Below, piece by piece: positions 49,911-59,762 of a DNA stretch of 64,000 nucleotides. Numbering within the stretch: the stretch's first letter is position 1; each line of letters opens with the position of its first letter. Under the pieces are notes generated by a model. The model was not told where the DNA came from, made no database searches, and saw only the letters and a list, made by a program, of their open reading frames with translations. The stretch is from contig NZ_BMVM01000001.1 of NCBI RefSeq assembly GCF_014650715.1, positions 558,001 to 622,000 on the forward strand, in the 5' to 3' direction. Made by a program: the position numbers and the translations under genes. This DNA comes from Streptomyces bluensis. Lineage in GTDB: Bacteria; Actinomycetota; Actinomycetes; Streptomycetales; Streptomycetaceae.

Positions 49911-50516
49911 GTGCGGGCAATCGGTGGACTCTGGCGCTGGCGGCACAATCCGCTGCGCCGCACGACGGATCTGGTCGAGGCCTGGCTGGCCCTCGCCGCC
50001 CTCGTGCTGATCCTCGTGGCCGCGCCGGTGATCGGCGCCGTCGTCGGGTCCGCCGCGCAGGACGCCCTGCAGCAGTCCGTGAGGGAACAGCGCCAGGCCC
50101 GGCACCAGGTGACGGCCACCGTCGTCAAGAAGGCCGGCACCTCGCCCCTGGATCCGGACCCCGAGACGGCGACCGCCCGTGACCGAAGCAGCCGTGTGGT
50201 CGCCGACTGGACCGCCCCGGACGGCACCGAGCGGCACGGCACGGTACCGGCGGGCCTCAGAGACCCGCACCCCGGTGATCGCTTCAAGCTGTGGACCGAC
50301 GAGCAAGGCCGAATAGTGGGCCGCCCACTGGACTCCGCCACGGCCAGGACGCATGCGGTGCTGGCCGGTTTCGGCTCCGCGGTGCTGGTTGTGGGGTGTG
50401 TGGAGGGAGCCCGGCGGCTGATCGTCTGGCGCATGGTCCGCCGTAGGTACGCCCGTTGGGATCAGGCATGGGACAAGGCGGGCCCGGACTGGGGCAGGAC
50501 GGGCACGGGCAGCTGA
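49911..50516 (+). CDS. Rv1733c-like two-helix membrane protein
   Basis: 201 aa from GTG 49911, with GGAAGGGGG upstream; GTG 49860 is a longer alternative. The opening LWRWRHNPLRRTTDLVEAW and helix LALAALVLILVAAPVIGAVVG, an extracellular domain (QVTATVVKKAG, VVADWTAPDGTERHGTVPAGLRDPHPGDRFKLWTD) and a second helix (AVLAGFGSAVLVVGCV) followed by a basic tail match the Rv1733c family of actinobacteria. Function is unknown; homologues are linked to stress or dormancy. Confidence 0.82.
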   Translation: MRAIGGLWRWRHNPLRRTTDLVEAWLALAALVLILVAAPVIGAVVGSAAQDALQQSVREQRQARHQVTATVVKKAGTSPLDPDPETATARDRSSRVVADWTAPDGTERHGTVPAGLRDPHPGDRFKLWTDEQGRIVGRPLDSATARTHAVLAGFGSAVLVVGCVEGARRLIVWRMVRRRYARWDQAWDKAGPDWGRTGTGS

Positions 50517-50642
50517 CGGCCTTGCTGCTCTGGTCAACCACCCGTCCTCGCGCACGCTACGGTGGACCGGCCGAACTGTTCGGCAGACGACCCGCGTGCG
50601 AGGGAGCCGTCGGGGCTGGAGCGCCCCGAAGGCGAACGAGCC

Positions 50643-53123
50643 ATGAGTACCACGAGGTGGGGGCACAGCAGCGCCATGGCACAGGGCACGGTCCAGGTGA
50701 CGCACACCGGAACATCGAGGTGGCGGCGCCGCACAGGTGAGTACGCTTCGCTCGCCGCGGCTCTGGAGGCCGCGAGCGACGGCGACGTGCTCACCATCGC
50801 TCCCGGTACGTACCGGGAGAATCTCGTGCTGGAGCGGTCCGTGACCCTGCGGGGCCCCGAGGGCTCCCCGGGCTCCGTGCGCATCGCCCCGGTGGACGGG
50901 GTGCCGCTGACCGTGCGGGCCTCCGCGGTGGTGCAGGACCTGCACGTGGAGGGCCAGGACTCGGCCGCGCCCGCCCTGCTCGTCGAGAGCGGCGTGCCGG
51001 AACTTCTGGACGTGCGGATCGTGACACGGTCCGCGGCCGGCATCGAGGTCCGCGGCGAGGCGCGTCCGACGGTGCGCCGCTGCACGGTCGACAATCCGGC
51101 CGGAATCGGCATCGCCGTGGTGGACGGCGGCAGCGGAGTGTTCGAGGAGTGCGAGGTCGTGGCGGCCGGGCAGGCGGCCGTCGCCGTCCGCTCGGGCGCC
51201 CACCCGCGCTTCGAGCGCTGCCGGGTGCACCACGCCTCGGGCGTGGGCCTGTCCGCGACCGGTGAGAACTCCTCGCTGGAGGCGGTCGGTTGCGAGGTGT
51301 ACGAGGTCCGGGGCTCCGGAGTGCAGATCACCGGGCGGGCCACCGCACACCTCACGGACTGCGATGTGCACCGGACCAGCGCGGACGGGGTCACCTTGGA
51401 CACGGACGCCGTACTCACGCTCGCCGACTGCCGTATCCACGACATCCCGGAGAACGCGATCGACCTGCGCTCCCGCTCCGTACTCACGCTGACACGCACG
51501 ACCGTACGGCGGTTCGGGCGCAACGGCCTGTCGGTATGGGACCCGGGCACGCGCGTGGACGCGAACCAGTGCGAGATCCACGACAGCACCGGTGACTATC
51601 CGGCGGTCTGGGTCAGTGACGGCGCGACGGCCGTGCTGGAGTCGTGCCGCGTGCACGACGTGCCCGACGCCCTGTTCGTCCTGGACCGCGGCTCGCGCGC
51701 GGACGTCGTCGACAGCGACCTCTCGCAGGTCCGCAACACGGCCGTGTCCGTCAGCGACGGTGCGACCGCGCAGCTGGACGACTGCCGGATCCGGGAGGCC
51801 GCGACGGGCGCCTGGTTCCGTGACCACGGCAGCGGCGGCACGCTGTCCGGCTGCACCGTGGACGGCACGCAGACGGGCGTGATCGTCACCAAGGGCGCCG
51901 ACCCCACCATCGAGCGCTGCACGGTCACCTCGCCCGCGGAGGCCGGTTTCTACGTCTCGGCCGAGGGCCGCGGCAGCTTCGTGGGCTGCCGGGTGACGGG
52001 CAGCGGCGGCTACGGCTTCCACGTGATCGACGGCTGCCGTACGACGCTGCGGAAGTGCCGTACGGAGCGCTGTGCGCGCGGGGGATACGAGTTCGCGGAC
52101 GGCGGCCCCGGCGACGCGGGCGGCGGGCCCGTGGTGGAGGACTGCACGAGCGACGAGAGCGCCGGGGTGCGGCCTCCGGCGGCCCCGGCGGCGCGGGAGA
52201 CCGCGGTGCAGACCGCGAGCCAGTCCCCCGGCCTGCTGGGGGCGATCCCCGGCCAGCGCACCACCGAGCAGGAGCCGTTCGTCGCGGCTGCCCCTGAACC
52301 CGAGCGGCCCGCACGGACGTCGGAGGACGTGCTGGGCGAACTCGACGCGCTGGTGGGCCTGGACAGCGTCAAACGCGAGGTGCGGGCCCTCACGGACATG
52401 ATCGAGGTGGGCCGGCGCCGTCAGCAGGCGGGCCTCAAGGCGGCCTCCGCCCGGCGCCACCTGGTCTTCACCGGCTCCCCGGGCACCGGCAAGACGACGG
52501 TCGCCCGCCTGTACGGCGAGATCCTTGCCTCCCTGGGCGTCCTGGAGAAGGGGCACCTCGTCGAGGTGTCCCGGGTCGACCTGGTCGGCGAGCACATCGG
52601 CTCCACGGCGATCCGCACACAGGAGGCGTTCGACCGGGCGCGCGGCGGAGTGCTGTTCATCGACGAGGCGTACGCGCTGTCACCGGAGGACTCGGGCCGC
52701 GACTTCGGGCGTGAGGCCATCGACACACTGGTGAAGCTGATGGAGGACCACCGGGACGCGGTCGTGGTGATCGTCGCGGGTTACACGGCCGAGATGGAAC
52801 GGTTCCTTTCCATCAACCCCGGTGTCGCGTCCCGTTTCTCACGAACCATCAGGTTCGGTGACTACGGGCCCGAGGAGTTGCTGCGGATCGTCGAGCAGCA
52901 GGCCGAGGAGCACGAGTACCGGCTGGGCCCGGGCGCCTCGGAGGCCCTGCTGAAGTACTTCACGACGATCCCCAAGGGGCCGACGTTCGGCAACGGCCGC
53001 ACCGCGCGCCAGACCTTCGAGGGGATGGTCGAGCGCCACGCGGGCCGCGTCGCGCAGGTCGCCGAGCCGAGCACGGACGACCTCACCCTGCTGTACCCGG
53101 AGGACCTGCCGGAGCTGCCCTGA
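50643..53123 (+). CDS. parallel beta-helix / AAA+ (CbbX-like) fusion ATPase
   Basis: 826 aa from ATG 50643; ATG 50676 is an alternative. Residues ~30-500 are a right-handed parallel beta-helix of about 20 repeats rich in CRVH, CEVY and SGVQI coils (pectate-lyase-like), with no secretion signal. After a ~60-residue linker, residues ~560-826 form a CbxX/CfqX-type AAA+ module: P-loop GSPGTGKTT with K617, Walker B LFIDEAYAL (D674, E675), and RFSRTIRF with a sensor/Arg finger. Related AAA domains occur in EccA and SpoVK. The helix may be the substrate-recognition arm of a remodelling ATPase. Confidence 0.9.
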   Translation: MSTTRWGHSSAMAQGTVQVTHTGTSRWRRRTGEYASLAAALEAASDGDVLTIAPGTYRENLVLERSVTLRGPEGSPGSVRIAPVDGVPLTVRASAVVQDLHVEGQDSAAPALLVESGVPELLDVRIVTRSAAGIEVRGEARPTVRRCTVDNPAGIGIAVVDGGSGVFEECEVVAAGQAAVAVRSGAHPRFERCRVHHASGVGLSATGENSSLEAVGCEVYEVRGSGVQITGRATAHLTDCDVHRTSADGVTLDTDAVLTLADCRIHDIPENAIDLRSRSVLTLTRTTVRRFGRNGLSVWDPGTRVDANQCEIHDSTGDYPAVWVSDGATAVLESCRVHDVPDALFVLDRGSRADVVDSDLSQVRNTAVSVSDGATAQLDDCRIREAATGAWFRDHGSGGTLSGCTVDGTQTGVIVTKGADPTIERCTVTSPAEAGFYVSAEGRGSFVGCRVTGSGGYGFHVIDGCRTTLRKCRTERCARGGYEFADGGPGDAGGGPVVEDCTSDESAGVRPPAAPAARETAVQTASQSPGLLGAIPGQRTTEQEPFVAAAPEPERPARTSEDVLGELDALVGLDSVKREVRALTDMIEVGRRRQQAGLKAASARRHLVFTGSPGTGKTTVARLYGEILASLGVLEKGHLVEVSRVDLVGEHIGSTAIRTQEAFDRARGGVLFIDEAYALSPEDSGRDFGREAIDTLVKLMEDHRDAVVVIVAGYTAEMERFLSINPGVASRFSRTIRFGDYGPEELLRIVEQQAEEHEYRLGPGASEALLKYFTTIPKGPTFGNGRTARQTFEGMVERHAGRVAQVAEPSTDDLTLLYPEDLPELP

Positions 53124-53158
53124 CGGCGTGGCACGGCGAGCCCGCCCGGGAAGTGACC

Positions 53159-53184
53159 GAGCGGACCTGCCATGCCGTCCGCTC
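53159..53184. terminator. bidirectional terminator hairpin
   Basis: GAGCGGAC (53159-53166) pairs with GTCCGCTC (53177-53184), between the convergent AAA and hydrolase genes. Confidence 0.6.
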
Positions 53185-53207
53185 GCCGCGGGCCTCACCC
53201 TCCGCCG

Positions 53208-55583
53208 CTACTCCCCGCCGCGCGGTACCGGTACCTCCGGACCGATCCGGTCCAGCAGCCGCTTGCGTTCCGCCGCGAAGGCCGGGTCGGCCTGGTAGTC
53301 GGAGTGGCCGAGGATCGGGGCGGGCAGCGGATGAGCCCGGGTTCGGCCGTAGGCGAGGGGGTCCTTGAAGGGCTCGGCGTCGACCCCGGGTCCGCGATCG
53401 CCGGGCAGACGCACCGGACCGCCGATGGGATCGGTGAGGCGGTACAGATTGCGCCAGCAGTCGACCTCGCGGTGCAGGGCGTCGAGGGCGTGCGGCCCGA
53501 AGTGGGCCGGGAACCAGCGTCCGTACAGCCGCTCCAGCGGTGAGCCGTAGGTGAGCAGCGCGATCCGTTTGCGAACCGACGGCGTCAGCTGCCAGGCGGC
53601 GGCCGCCGCGAGGACACTGCCCTGGGAGTGCCCGGAGATCACCAGCCGCCCGCCCGTGGACCGTGTCCACGTCGCCATCCGCCAGGTCAGGTCGGGCACG
53701 GCACGCTCGGCGTAGCAGGGCGGTGCGAAGGGGTGGGCGGCGCGCGGCCAGAATGTGCCGACGTCCCACAGGATGCCGATGGTGCGCCGCGCGGAGGCGT
53801 CCTTGTAGGCGCGGCGGCCGGACGCGACGAACAGTATGAATCCGAAGCCGATCAGCCAGGACCCGAGGGCCTGCGCGGTGTCGGCGGCTCCCTCCACGAA
53901 GGGGTACGTGCCGCGCGCGGCCTCGCCCGGCGCCTTCTCGGTGATCGTCGCGCCCACCAGGGCACCGAGGCCCAGGAGCAGCGTCACGGCCGCGATGATG
54001 CCGACCACGAGGGGCGCCCGGTCGGTGAGGGTGGCCATGGCGCGCGTACCGGCGATACGGCGGGTGCGGGCCGTGTCCTGCCGCTCCGGCTCCTCGCCGG
54101 ACCGGCCGGACGGCTCCTTCCCCGCCCGCAGCCCGTACTCCCCCTCCACGACGTCGAGTTCGCCGCGTCTGAGGACCCAGGTCCGCCACGCCAGCCAGCC
54201 GACGAGCAGCAGGACGACCAGCAGCAGCGGGGGGATGACGGACGCCTGCCAGGTCAGCAGCACCGGCGGGCCCAGGAACGCGTTGCCGCCGCCGTCCAGC
54301 CAGTCGGCGACGCGCTGGGCCACCCCGCCGGACATCACTCCGCCGAGGGCGCACGCGAGCATGGCGACGGCCGGTCCGGCCAGGCCGCGCATCGCGGTAC
54401 GGGAGTCGGGGTGGGAGCGGTACAGGGTGTGGGCCACCACGGCGAGCACGATCACGAGCAGCCCCTGGACGAAGGCGATCCCACCGAACGTCATGTCGCC
54501 CGGCAGCCGCCCCCGCGACTGCCACTCGGGGCGCGACCAGCCCGCGTACAGCATGGCGAGGGCCAGCACGACGAGGGAGGCCAGGGGCAGCCCGCGCACC
54601 AGGTTGCGGTCCAGCTCCCTGTCCAGGCGGTTCTCGCTGCGGCCCCGCCGGCACACCACCCACACCACGACGACCGCACCCGCCACGAGCAGCGCGTTCA
54701 CCAGCAGGCCCAGGCTCTCCAGCAGGACGGGCCCGCCGGGACCGCGGTCATGACGGGCCGCGGAGGCGCCGACGGCCGCCGCGACCGTCAGGAAGCCGGC
54801 CGCCGTGTGCGCGGCACGCAGCCGGGCCACCAGACGGCGCCCGTACCAGAAGCCGGGGCGGCCGAGCGCGGTGCGGCCTGTGGTGGCGTCGTCGTCGGGT
54901 TCTGTCTCGCGGTTCATCGGCTTCTGGGACTCGTACGCGCTCCAGGTGCGGTGGGACAGGTACCACAACAGTCCGGTGAGCGCGGCGGGCACCAGGGAGG
55001 CCAGAGCGAGACGGCGACCGGGCTGGCTCCACCAGCCGTCGCCGGACGCCTCGGGCGACAGGAAGCCCAGCCACGCATGGTGCTCGGCACACGCCGGGGT
55101 GCCCGCGCACTGCCAGGCGGTCAGGTCGAGGGCGACCTCGCAGGCGGCGGCGACGAGCAGCACGGTCAGGGTCAGTCCGGCCAGCCGGACGAGCAGGCCG
55201 TACAGGCGGACGGCACGCCGTCGGCCCTGAGCCGTCGGGCGCATCCAGTGGGCCAGGTTGACCACCATGAACGGCAGCAGCAACAGCCACAGGGCGCGGG
55301 AGCCGTTTCCGGAGGTCAGGTTGCACCAGACGTACGCCTCGGGCACCGGTTTGCCGCGGTGGTCCTCGGGGGTGTCCTCCGCGTCGGCGTCGTCGACGCG
55401 CCGGAAGACGGCCGCGGTGCCGTCGCCGGTGACCCGCACGGTCCGCGGATCGTTCAGCATCTCCTCGGGCGTGGTGCCGCCCACGCCGTGCACCAGCAGT
55501 TCGAGGGCCGCTCCGGCGGGCCCGGCCGGCCGGTCCGGTCCGTGGTGCTCCCCCGTCGGGGCGTGCTCGGTCGCACTCGCCAC
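53208..55583 (-). CDS. large membrane protein with alpha/beta-hydrolase (lipase-like) domain
   Basis: 791 aa from GTG 55583, which has GAAGGG upstream; a longer frame reaches 55718 without a site. The N-terminus has LELLVHGVGGTTPEEML, the oxyanion-hole strand of an alpha/beta hydrolase. About ten or more membrane helices fill residues ~105-620. The C-terminus then has the nucleophile elbow LVISGHSQGSVLAAAAAW, LLTYGSPLERLYGRWFP and a final ILGHSDYQAD that may hold the catalytic His. So the hydrolase core appears split by a membrane region. Substrate unknown. Confidence 0.8.
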   Translation of the reverse strand: MASATEHAPTGEHHGPDRPAGPAGAALELLVHGVGGTTPEEMLNDPRTVRVTGDGTAAVFRRVDDADAEDTPEDHRGKPVPEAYVWCNLTSGNGSRALWLLLLPFMVVNLAHWMRPTAQGRRRAVRLYGLLVRLAGLTLTVLLVAAACEVALDLTAWQCAGTPACAEHHAWLGFLSPEASGDGWWSQPGRRLALASLVPAALTGLLWYLSHRTWSAYESQKPMNRETEPDDDATTGRTALGRPGFWYGRRLVARLRAAHTAAGFLTVAAAVGASAARHDRGPGGPVLLESLGLLVNALLVAGAVVVVWVVCRRGRSENRLDRELDRNLVRGLPLASLVVLALAMLYAGWSRPEWQSRGRLPGDMTFGGIAFVQGLLVIVLAVVAHTLYRSHPDSRTAMRGLAGPAVAMLACALGGVMSGGVAQRVADWLDGGGNAFLGPPVLLTWQASVIPPLLLVVLLLVGWLAWRTWVLRRGELDVVEGEYGLRAGKEPSGRSGEEPERQDTARTRRIAGTRAMATLTDRAPLVVGIIAAVTLLLGLGALVGATITEKAPGEAARGTYPFVEGAADTAQALGSWLIGFGFILFVASGRRAYKDASARRTIGILWDVGTFWPRAAHPFAPPCYAERAVPDLTWRMATWTRSTGGRLVISGHSQGSVLAAAAAWQLTPSVRKRIALLTYGSPLERLYGRWFPAHFGPHALDALHREVDCWRNLYRLTDPIGGPVRLPGDRGPGVDAEPFKDPLAYGRTRAHPLPAPILGHSDYQADPAFAAERKRLLDRIGPEVPVPRGGE

Positions 55584-55865
55584 TGTTCTGCCCTTCCCCC
55601 GTGATACGCCGATGGCAGGTGTGATGTGCAGGCACATGATCTCCGCTCCGGACACGGCGTACACCCGAGGACACGGAATCTCCCCCGAACCGGGCACGAT
55701 CGGGGCCCGGAATCGCACAGCGTGACGTGTTCACATCGGTACCGGCAGGGGCGCCCGCGGTGCGGGAGCGTGCGAGTATGGGACGTCCTCGGGAAGAGCG
55801 ACGGGGAGAATGTGCTCGTCGGAGGGGGTATGAAGGCGTGATGGGGCGAAAGGACCGGAGCGGGC

Positions 55866-56699
55866 GTGAGTGACAACCAGAACCTCCTCGCGGAGCAGCG
55901 TCGCGCCCTGATCCTCGACGAGGTGCGGCGGCGCGGCGGGGTCCGGGTCAACGAGCTGACGCGCAAGCTCGGCGTGTCCGACATGACGGTCCGCCGGGAC
56001 CTCGACGCGCTGGCGCGCCAGGGCGCGGTGGAGAAGGTGCACGGCGGCGCGGTGCCGGTGGCCGAGGCGAGCACGCACGAGCCGGGCTTCGAGGCCAAGT
56101 CGGGGCTGGAGCTGACCGCCAAGGAGGACATCGCCCGGGCCGCGGCCGAACTGGTCTCGCCCGGTACGGCGATCGCGCTCTCCGGTGGCACGACGACGTA
56201 CGCGCTGGCCCACCGGCTGCTCGACGTGCCGGACCTGACCGTGGTCACCAACTCGGTGCGCGTGGCCGATGTCTTCCATGCCTCACAGCGCAGTTCGGGA
56301 CAGCGCCAGGGCGCGGCCACCGTCGTACTGACCGGCGGGGTGCGGACCCCCTCCGACTCGCTCGTGGGGCCGGTGGCCGACCAGGCGATCGCGGCGCTCC
56401 ACTTCGACGTGCTGTTCCTGGGGGTGCACGGGATATCGGTCGAGGCGGGCCTGTCCACGCCGAACCTGGCGGAGGCCGAGACGAACCGGCGGCTGGTGCA
56501 GTCCGCACGACGCGTCGTCGTGGTGGCCGACCACACCAAGTGGGGCACGGTGGGCTTGAGTTCGTTCGCGTCCCTGGAGCAGGTCGACACCCTGGTCACC
56601 GACGCCGGGCTGCCGGCGGGGGCCCGCGCGGAGATCTCGGAGCACCTCAGGGAGCTGGTGGTCGCGGGTGAGTCCGGGGAGGACGGTTCAGACATCTGA
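55866..56699 (+). CDS. DeoR-family transcriptional regulator
   Basis: 277 aa, GTG start after GGAGCGGGC. N-terminal HTH: ILDEVRRRGGVRVNELTRKLGVSDMTVRRDLDALARQGAVEKVHGGA (residues ~16-62). The C-terminal effector domain is of the sugar-phosphate-isomerase-like DeoR type: SPGTAIALSGGTTTYALAHRL, LTVVTNSV, VVLTGGVR and VVVADHTKWG. Such regulators sense phosphorylated sugars. The nearest genes are a membrane hydrolase and a SARP, so its target is probably elsewhere. Confidence 0.9.
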   Translation: MSDNQNLLAEQRRALILDEVRRRGGVRVNELTRKLGVSDMTVRRDLDALARQGAVEKVHGGAVPVAEASTHEPGFEAKSGLELTAKEDIARAAAELVSPGTAIALSGGTTTYALAHRLLDVPDLTVVTNSVRVADVFHASQRSSGQRQGAATVVLTGGVRTPSDSLVGPVADQAIAALHFDVLFLGVHGISVEAGLSTPNLAEAETNRRLVQSARRVVVVADHTKWGTVGLSSFASLEQVDTLVTDAGLPAGARAEISEHLRELVVAGESGEDGSDI

Positions 56700-56723
56700 C
56701 GGGCCGCCGGCCAGGGACGGGCC

Positions 56724-59597
56724 CTAACCGCGGTCGTGGAGGGTGTCGAGTTGTTCCTGGACGTTTTCGGCTTCCGGGGTGCGTTGTTGCGCCTGGTAGA
56801 GGGCGAGGGCCTGCTGCCAGGCGTCGCGGGCGTGACCGTACCGGCCGAGAGCGTGGTGGGTCTCGCCGATGCATGACAGGGCGTTCGCCTCCTCGTAGGT
56901 ATCGTTGAGCAGACGGCGCAGAGCCAGTGCCTGGCCGTAGTGCTCCAGGGCGAGTTCCAGGTCTCCGCAGCGGCGGGCGGTGTAGCCGAGGCTGTCGAGG
57001 GTGGCGGCTTCGCCTTCGCGGTAACCGACCTCGCGGCACAGCACGAGGGCCTCCTGGCAGCGGGCGCGGGCCTGTTCGTAGGCGCCGAGCCTGGCCTGGA
57101 ACCAGCCCACCGTGTTGGAGGCGTTCGCCTCCCACACCGTGTCCTTCAGTTGCCGGTAGATCCGCAGTGACCGCTCGGCGTGGTGCAGGGCCTGCCGGTC
57201 GTCGCCGGTCTGCTGCCAGGCCTGCGCGAGGGCTTGATGGGTGTGGCCCTGGTTGAGGAGGTCGCCGGCGTCCTGGAACAGGGTGAGCGCGCGCCGCAGA
57301 TGGTCCCGCGCCGTGTCGTCCTCGCCGACCCGCAGGTGCGCCGCACTGACCCGTCGGTGGGCCAGGGCGCGGGCGCCCGGATCGCCGAGCCGTTCCGCGG
57401 CGAGGAGGCCGGATCGCCAGACGACGAGGTGGTCGTGGATACGGCCGCGGCGCCACAGGAAGGTGTCCACCGACCAGGCCAACTGCCAGGCCCTGCCGTA
57501 CCAGCCCCGCGTCATGGCGGAGGTCTGCGCGGCGAGTACGCAGGCGTACTCGGACTCGAACCACGCCATCGCCGCCTCCGGCCCGTCCGGTGTGTACGGC
57601 GCGCTGCCCTCCGCGGGGGCTTCCGCCTCGGTGGGCACGGCGTGCGGGTCGAGTATGGCTTCGCCGGCGCGGGCTGTGTGGACGTAGAAGTCCACCAGCC
57701 TCAGCAGCGCCTCGTCGTTGTCGCCCGCCGGGTTCCCCCGCGCCTGTTCGGCTGCGTAGAGCCGGGTCAGGTCGTGCATGCGGTAGCGGCCCGGGGTGTG
57801 TTCCTGGACCAGGTGGGCGGCCCGCAGTCTGCGCAGGAGCGCGCGGGCCCGCGCGGTGGGGAGGGCGGTGAGACCGGCGGTGGCGGACAGGCTGATGTCG
57901 GGGCCTGGTGCGAGGCCGAGCAGGGCGAACCCGCGGGCGCTGTCGGGGTCGAGGGCGTGGTAGGAGGAGGCGAAGACCGCGCGCAGGTCGGCGGTGATGT
58001 CGCCGGTGTCCAGGGCGTCGAGCCGGGTCTGGGTCTCGTGGAGTTCCTCGGCCAGGACCGCCAGGGGCAGGTCGGGGTTCGTGGTGGCGCGGGCGGCCAG
58101 GATGCTGATCGCCAGGGGCAGCCCCGCGCAGTGTTCCAGCAGGGTGGCGACTGCTTCGGGCTCGGCGCCCGCTCGTGCGGTGCCCAGGTGGCGGGTGAGC
58201 AGTTGGTGGGCCTCGCTGTCGGTGAGCACGTCCAGGGTGAGGGAGCGGGCGCCGTGGGCGGTGGACAGGCCGGTGAGCAGGGATCGGCTGGTGACCAGGA
58301 CCGTGCAGGTGGGGCTGCCGGGCAGCAGGGGAACGACCTGGGTGGTGTCGCGGGCGTCGTCCAGCACGATCAGCATGCGCTTGCCCGCGGTCAGACTGCG
58401 GTAGAGCGCGGTCTGCACGTCGGGCTCCGCGGGGATCCGGGAGGGGTCGGTGCCGAGGGCGCCGAGGAAGCCGCGCAGTGCCGTGTGGGGTGGGACCGGT
58501 TCGCCGGTGGGGTCGAAGCCGCGCAGGTTGGCGTAGAGCTCGCCGTCGGGGAACCGGTCCTGCTGCTGGTGGGCCCAGTGCAGGGCGAGCCAGGTCTTGC
58601 CGATGCCGCCGGATCCGTCTATCGCGGAGATCACCACCGCGCGGTCCTGCTCGCTGTGGGGGTCCAGCAGGCCGTCGAGGAGCGCGAGTTCGGGTGCGCG
58701 CCCGGTGAACCACCGTGGTGCGGCGGGCAGTTGGCGCGGCACGACAGGGGCCCGGGTCTTCGGGCTGCCGGGGGCGGCTTCGCCACCGGCCACCGGGACC
58801 GCGGTGGGGGCGCCGCCGGGGGTGTCGATCGCCGGGTCGCCGGCGAGGACGCTCTGGTGGAGTCGGCGCAGTTCGGGCCCCGGGTCGCTGCCCAGTTCCT
58901 CGGCGAGGGCGCGCCGGACCCGCTCGAAGCAGCGCAGGGCGTCGGCCGTGCGGCCGCTGCGGTAGAGCGCCAGCATGTACTGTGCGGCGAGGCGCTCGTC
59001 CAGCGGATGGCTCCTGTGGCGCTCGGTCAGCTCGGTCAGCAGCGCGCCGTGGTGACCGCGGCGCAACTGGACGTCGTTGCGGTCGAGTCGGCAGGCGTGC
59101 AGCTCCCGCAGCAGCGACTCCCGCAGCGAGTTGAACCACGGTGTGTCCACCCCGGCGAACGGTTCGTCCCGCCACAGCCCCAGCGCCCGCTCGAACAGGG
59201 CCGCGGCTCGGCCGTCGTCATCGTCGTCGTGGGTGGCGGCGGCGCGGGCCTGCCCGGCCAGGTCGCGGAAGACATGCATGTCCACCAGGCCCGGAGCGGT
59301 GACCAGCGCATACCCGCCCGAGCGCCGTTCGATGGAGGTCGTGCCGGCCAGGGGCGGGTCAGCCGCCGTGCCCAGCGCCTGCCGCAGCCGGGACAGGTAG
59401 CTGTACAGCGTCGCCTTGACGCGCTGCGGCGGGCGGTCCCCCCACACCCGGTCGACCAGGCCGTCCACCGGCACCGTGCGGCCCAGGTCCACCAGCAGTG
59501 CCGCGAGTACACAGCGCTGCCTGGCCGGGCCCAGGTCCACGGCGATGCCGTCCCTGTGCGCCTGAATCTCTCCGAGCACGCCGAAAGCGATCGTCAC
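56724..59597 (-). CDS. AfsR/SARP-family regulator (winged helix, BTAD, NB-ARC, TPR)
   Basis: 957 aa from GTG 59597, with a GGGGGGC site; upstream codons to 59669 are rejected. Order: OmpR-like winged helix (residues ~1-95; VDGLVDRVWGDRPPQRVKATLYSYLSRLRQAL), BTAD domain (~100-245; FRDLAGQARAAA to LHQSVLAGDP), NB-ARC ATPase with P-loop DGSGGIGKTW (K334), LIVLDDARD and GLPLAISILAAR, then TPR repeats (~720-957). This is the architecture of AfsR, which activates secondary metabolism. No biosynthetic cluster adjoins it, so it may be pleiotropic. Confidence 0.93.
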   Translation of the reverse strand: MTIAFGVLGEIQAHRDGIAVDLGPARQRCVLAALLVDLGRTVPVDGLVDRVWGDRPPQRVKATLYSYLSRLRQALGTAADPPLAGTTSIERRSGGYALVTAPGLVDMHVFRDLAGQARAAATHDDDDDGRAAALFERALGLWRDEPFAGVDTPWFNSLRESLLRELHACRLDRNDVQLRRGHHGALLTELTERHRSHPLDERLAAQYMLALYRSGRTADALRCFERVRRALAEELGSDPGPELRRLHQSVLAGDPAIDTPGGAPTAVPVAGGEAAPGSPKTRAPVVPRQLPAAPRWFTGRAPELALLDGLLDPHSEQDRAVVISAIDGSGGIGKTWLALHWAHQQQDRFPDGELYANLRGFDPTGEPVPPHTALRGFLGALGTDPSRIPAEPDVQTALYRSLTAGKRMLIVLDDARDTTQVVPLLPGSPTCTVLVTSRSLLTGLSTAHGARSLTLDVLTDSEAHQLLTRHLGTARAGAEPEAVATLLEHCAGLPLAISILAARATTNPDLPLAVLAEELHETQTRLDALDTGDITADLRAVFASSYHALDPDSARGFALLGLAPGPDISLSATAGLTALPTARARALLRRLRAAHLVQEHTPGRYRMHDLTRLYAAEQARGNPAGDNDEALLRLVDFYVHTARAGEAILDPHAVPTEAEAPAEGSAPYTPDGPEAAMAWFESEYACVLAAQTSAMTRGWYGRAWQLAWSVDTFLWRRGRIHDHLVVWRSGLLAAERLGDPGARALAHRRVSAAHLRVGEDDTARDHLRRALTLFQDAGDLLNQGHTHQALAQAWQQTGDDRQALHHAERSLRIYRQLKDTVWEANASNTVGWFQARLGAYEQARARCQEALVLCREVGYREGEAATLDSLGYTARRCGDLELALEHYGQALALRRLLNDTYEEANALSCIGETHHALGRYGHARDAWQQALALYQAQQRTPEAENVQEQLDTLHDRG

Positions 59598-59762
59598 CGC
59601 GCCCCCCAGTCCCCCTGTGCCGCGCTCGATTCGAGCCCCAGTCTTGGCCCAACCCGTCCCACCAGCCAATTCAAGATCTGGCCAAGATTGGTCCCCGGGG
59701 GGGCACCCACGGCCACCAAACGGATGGCGGCCGCTGCGGGTGACCCGCGGTGCCTCGCGTCC

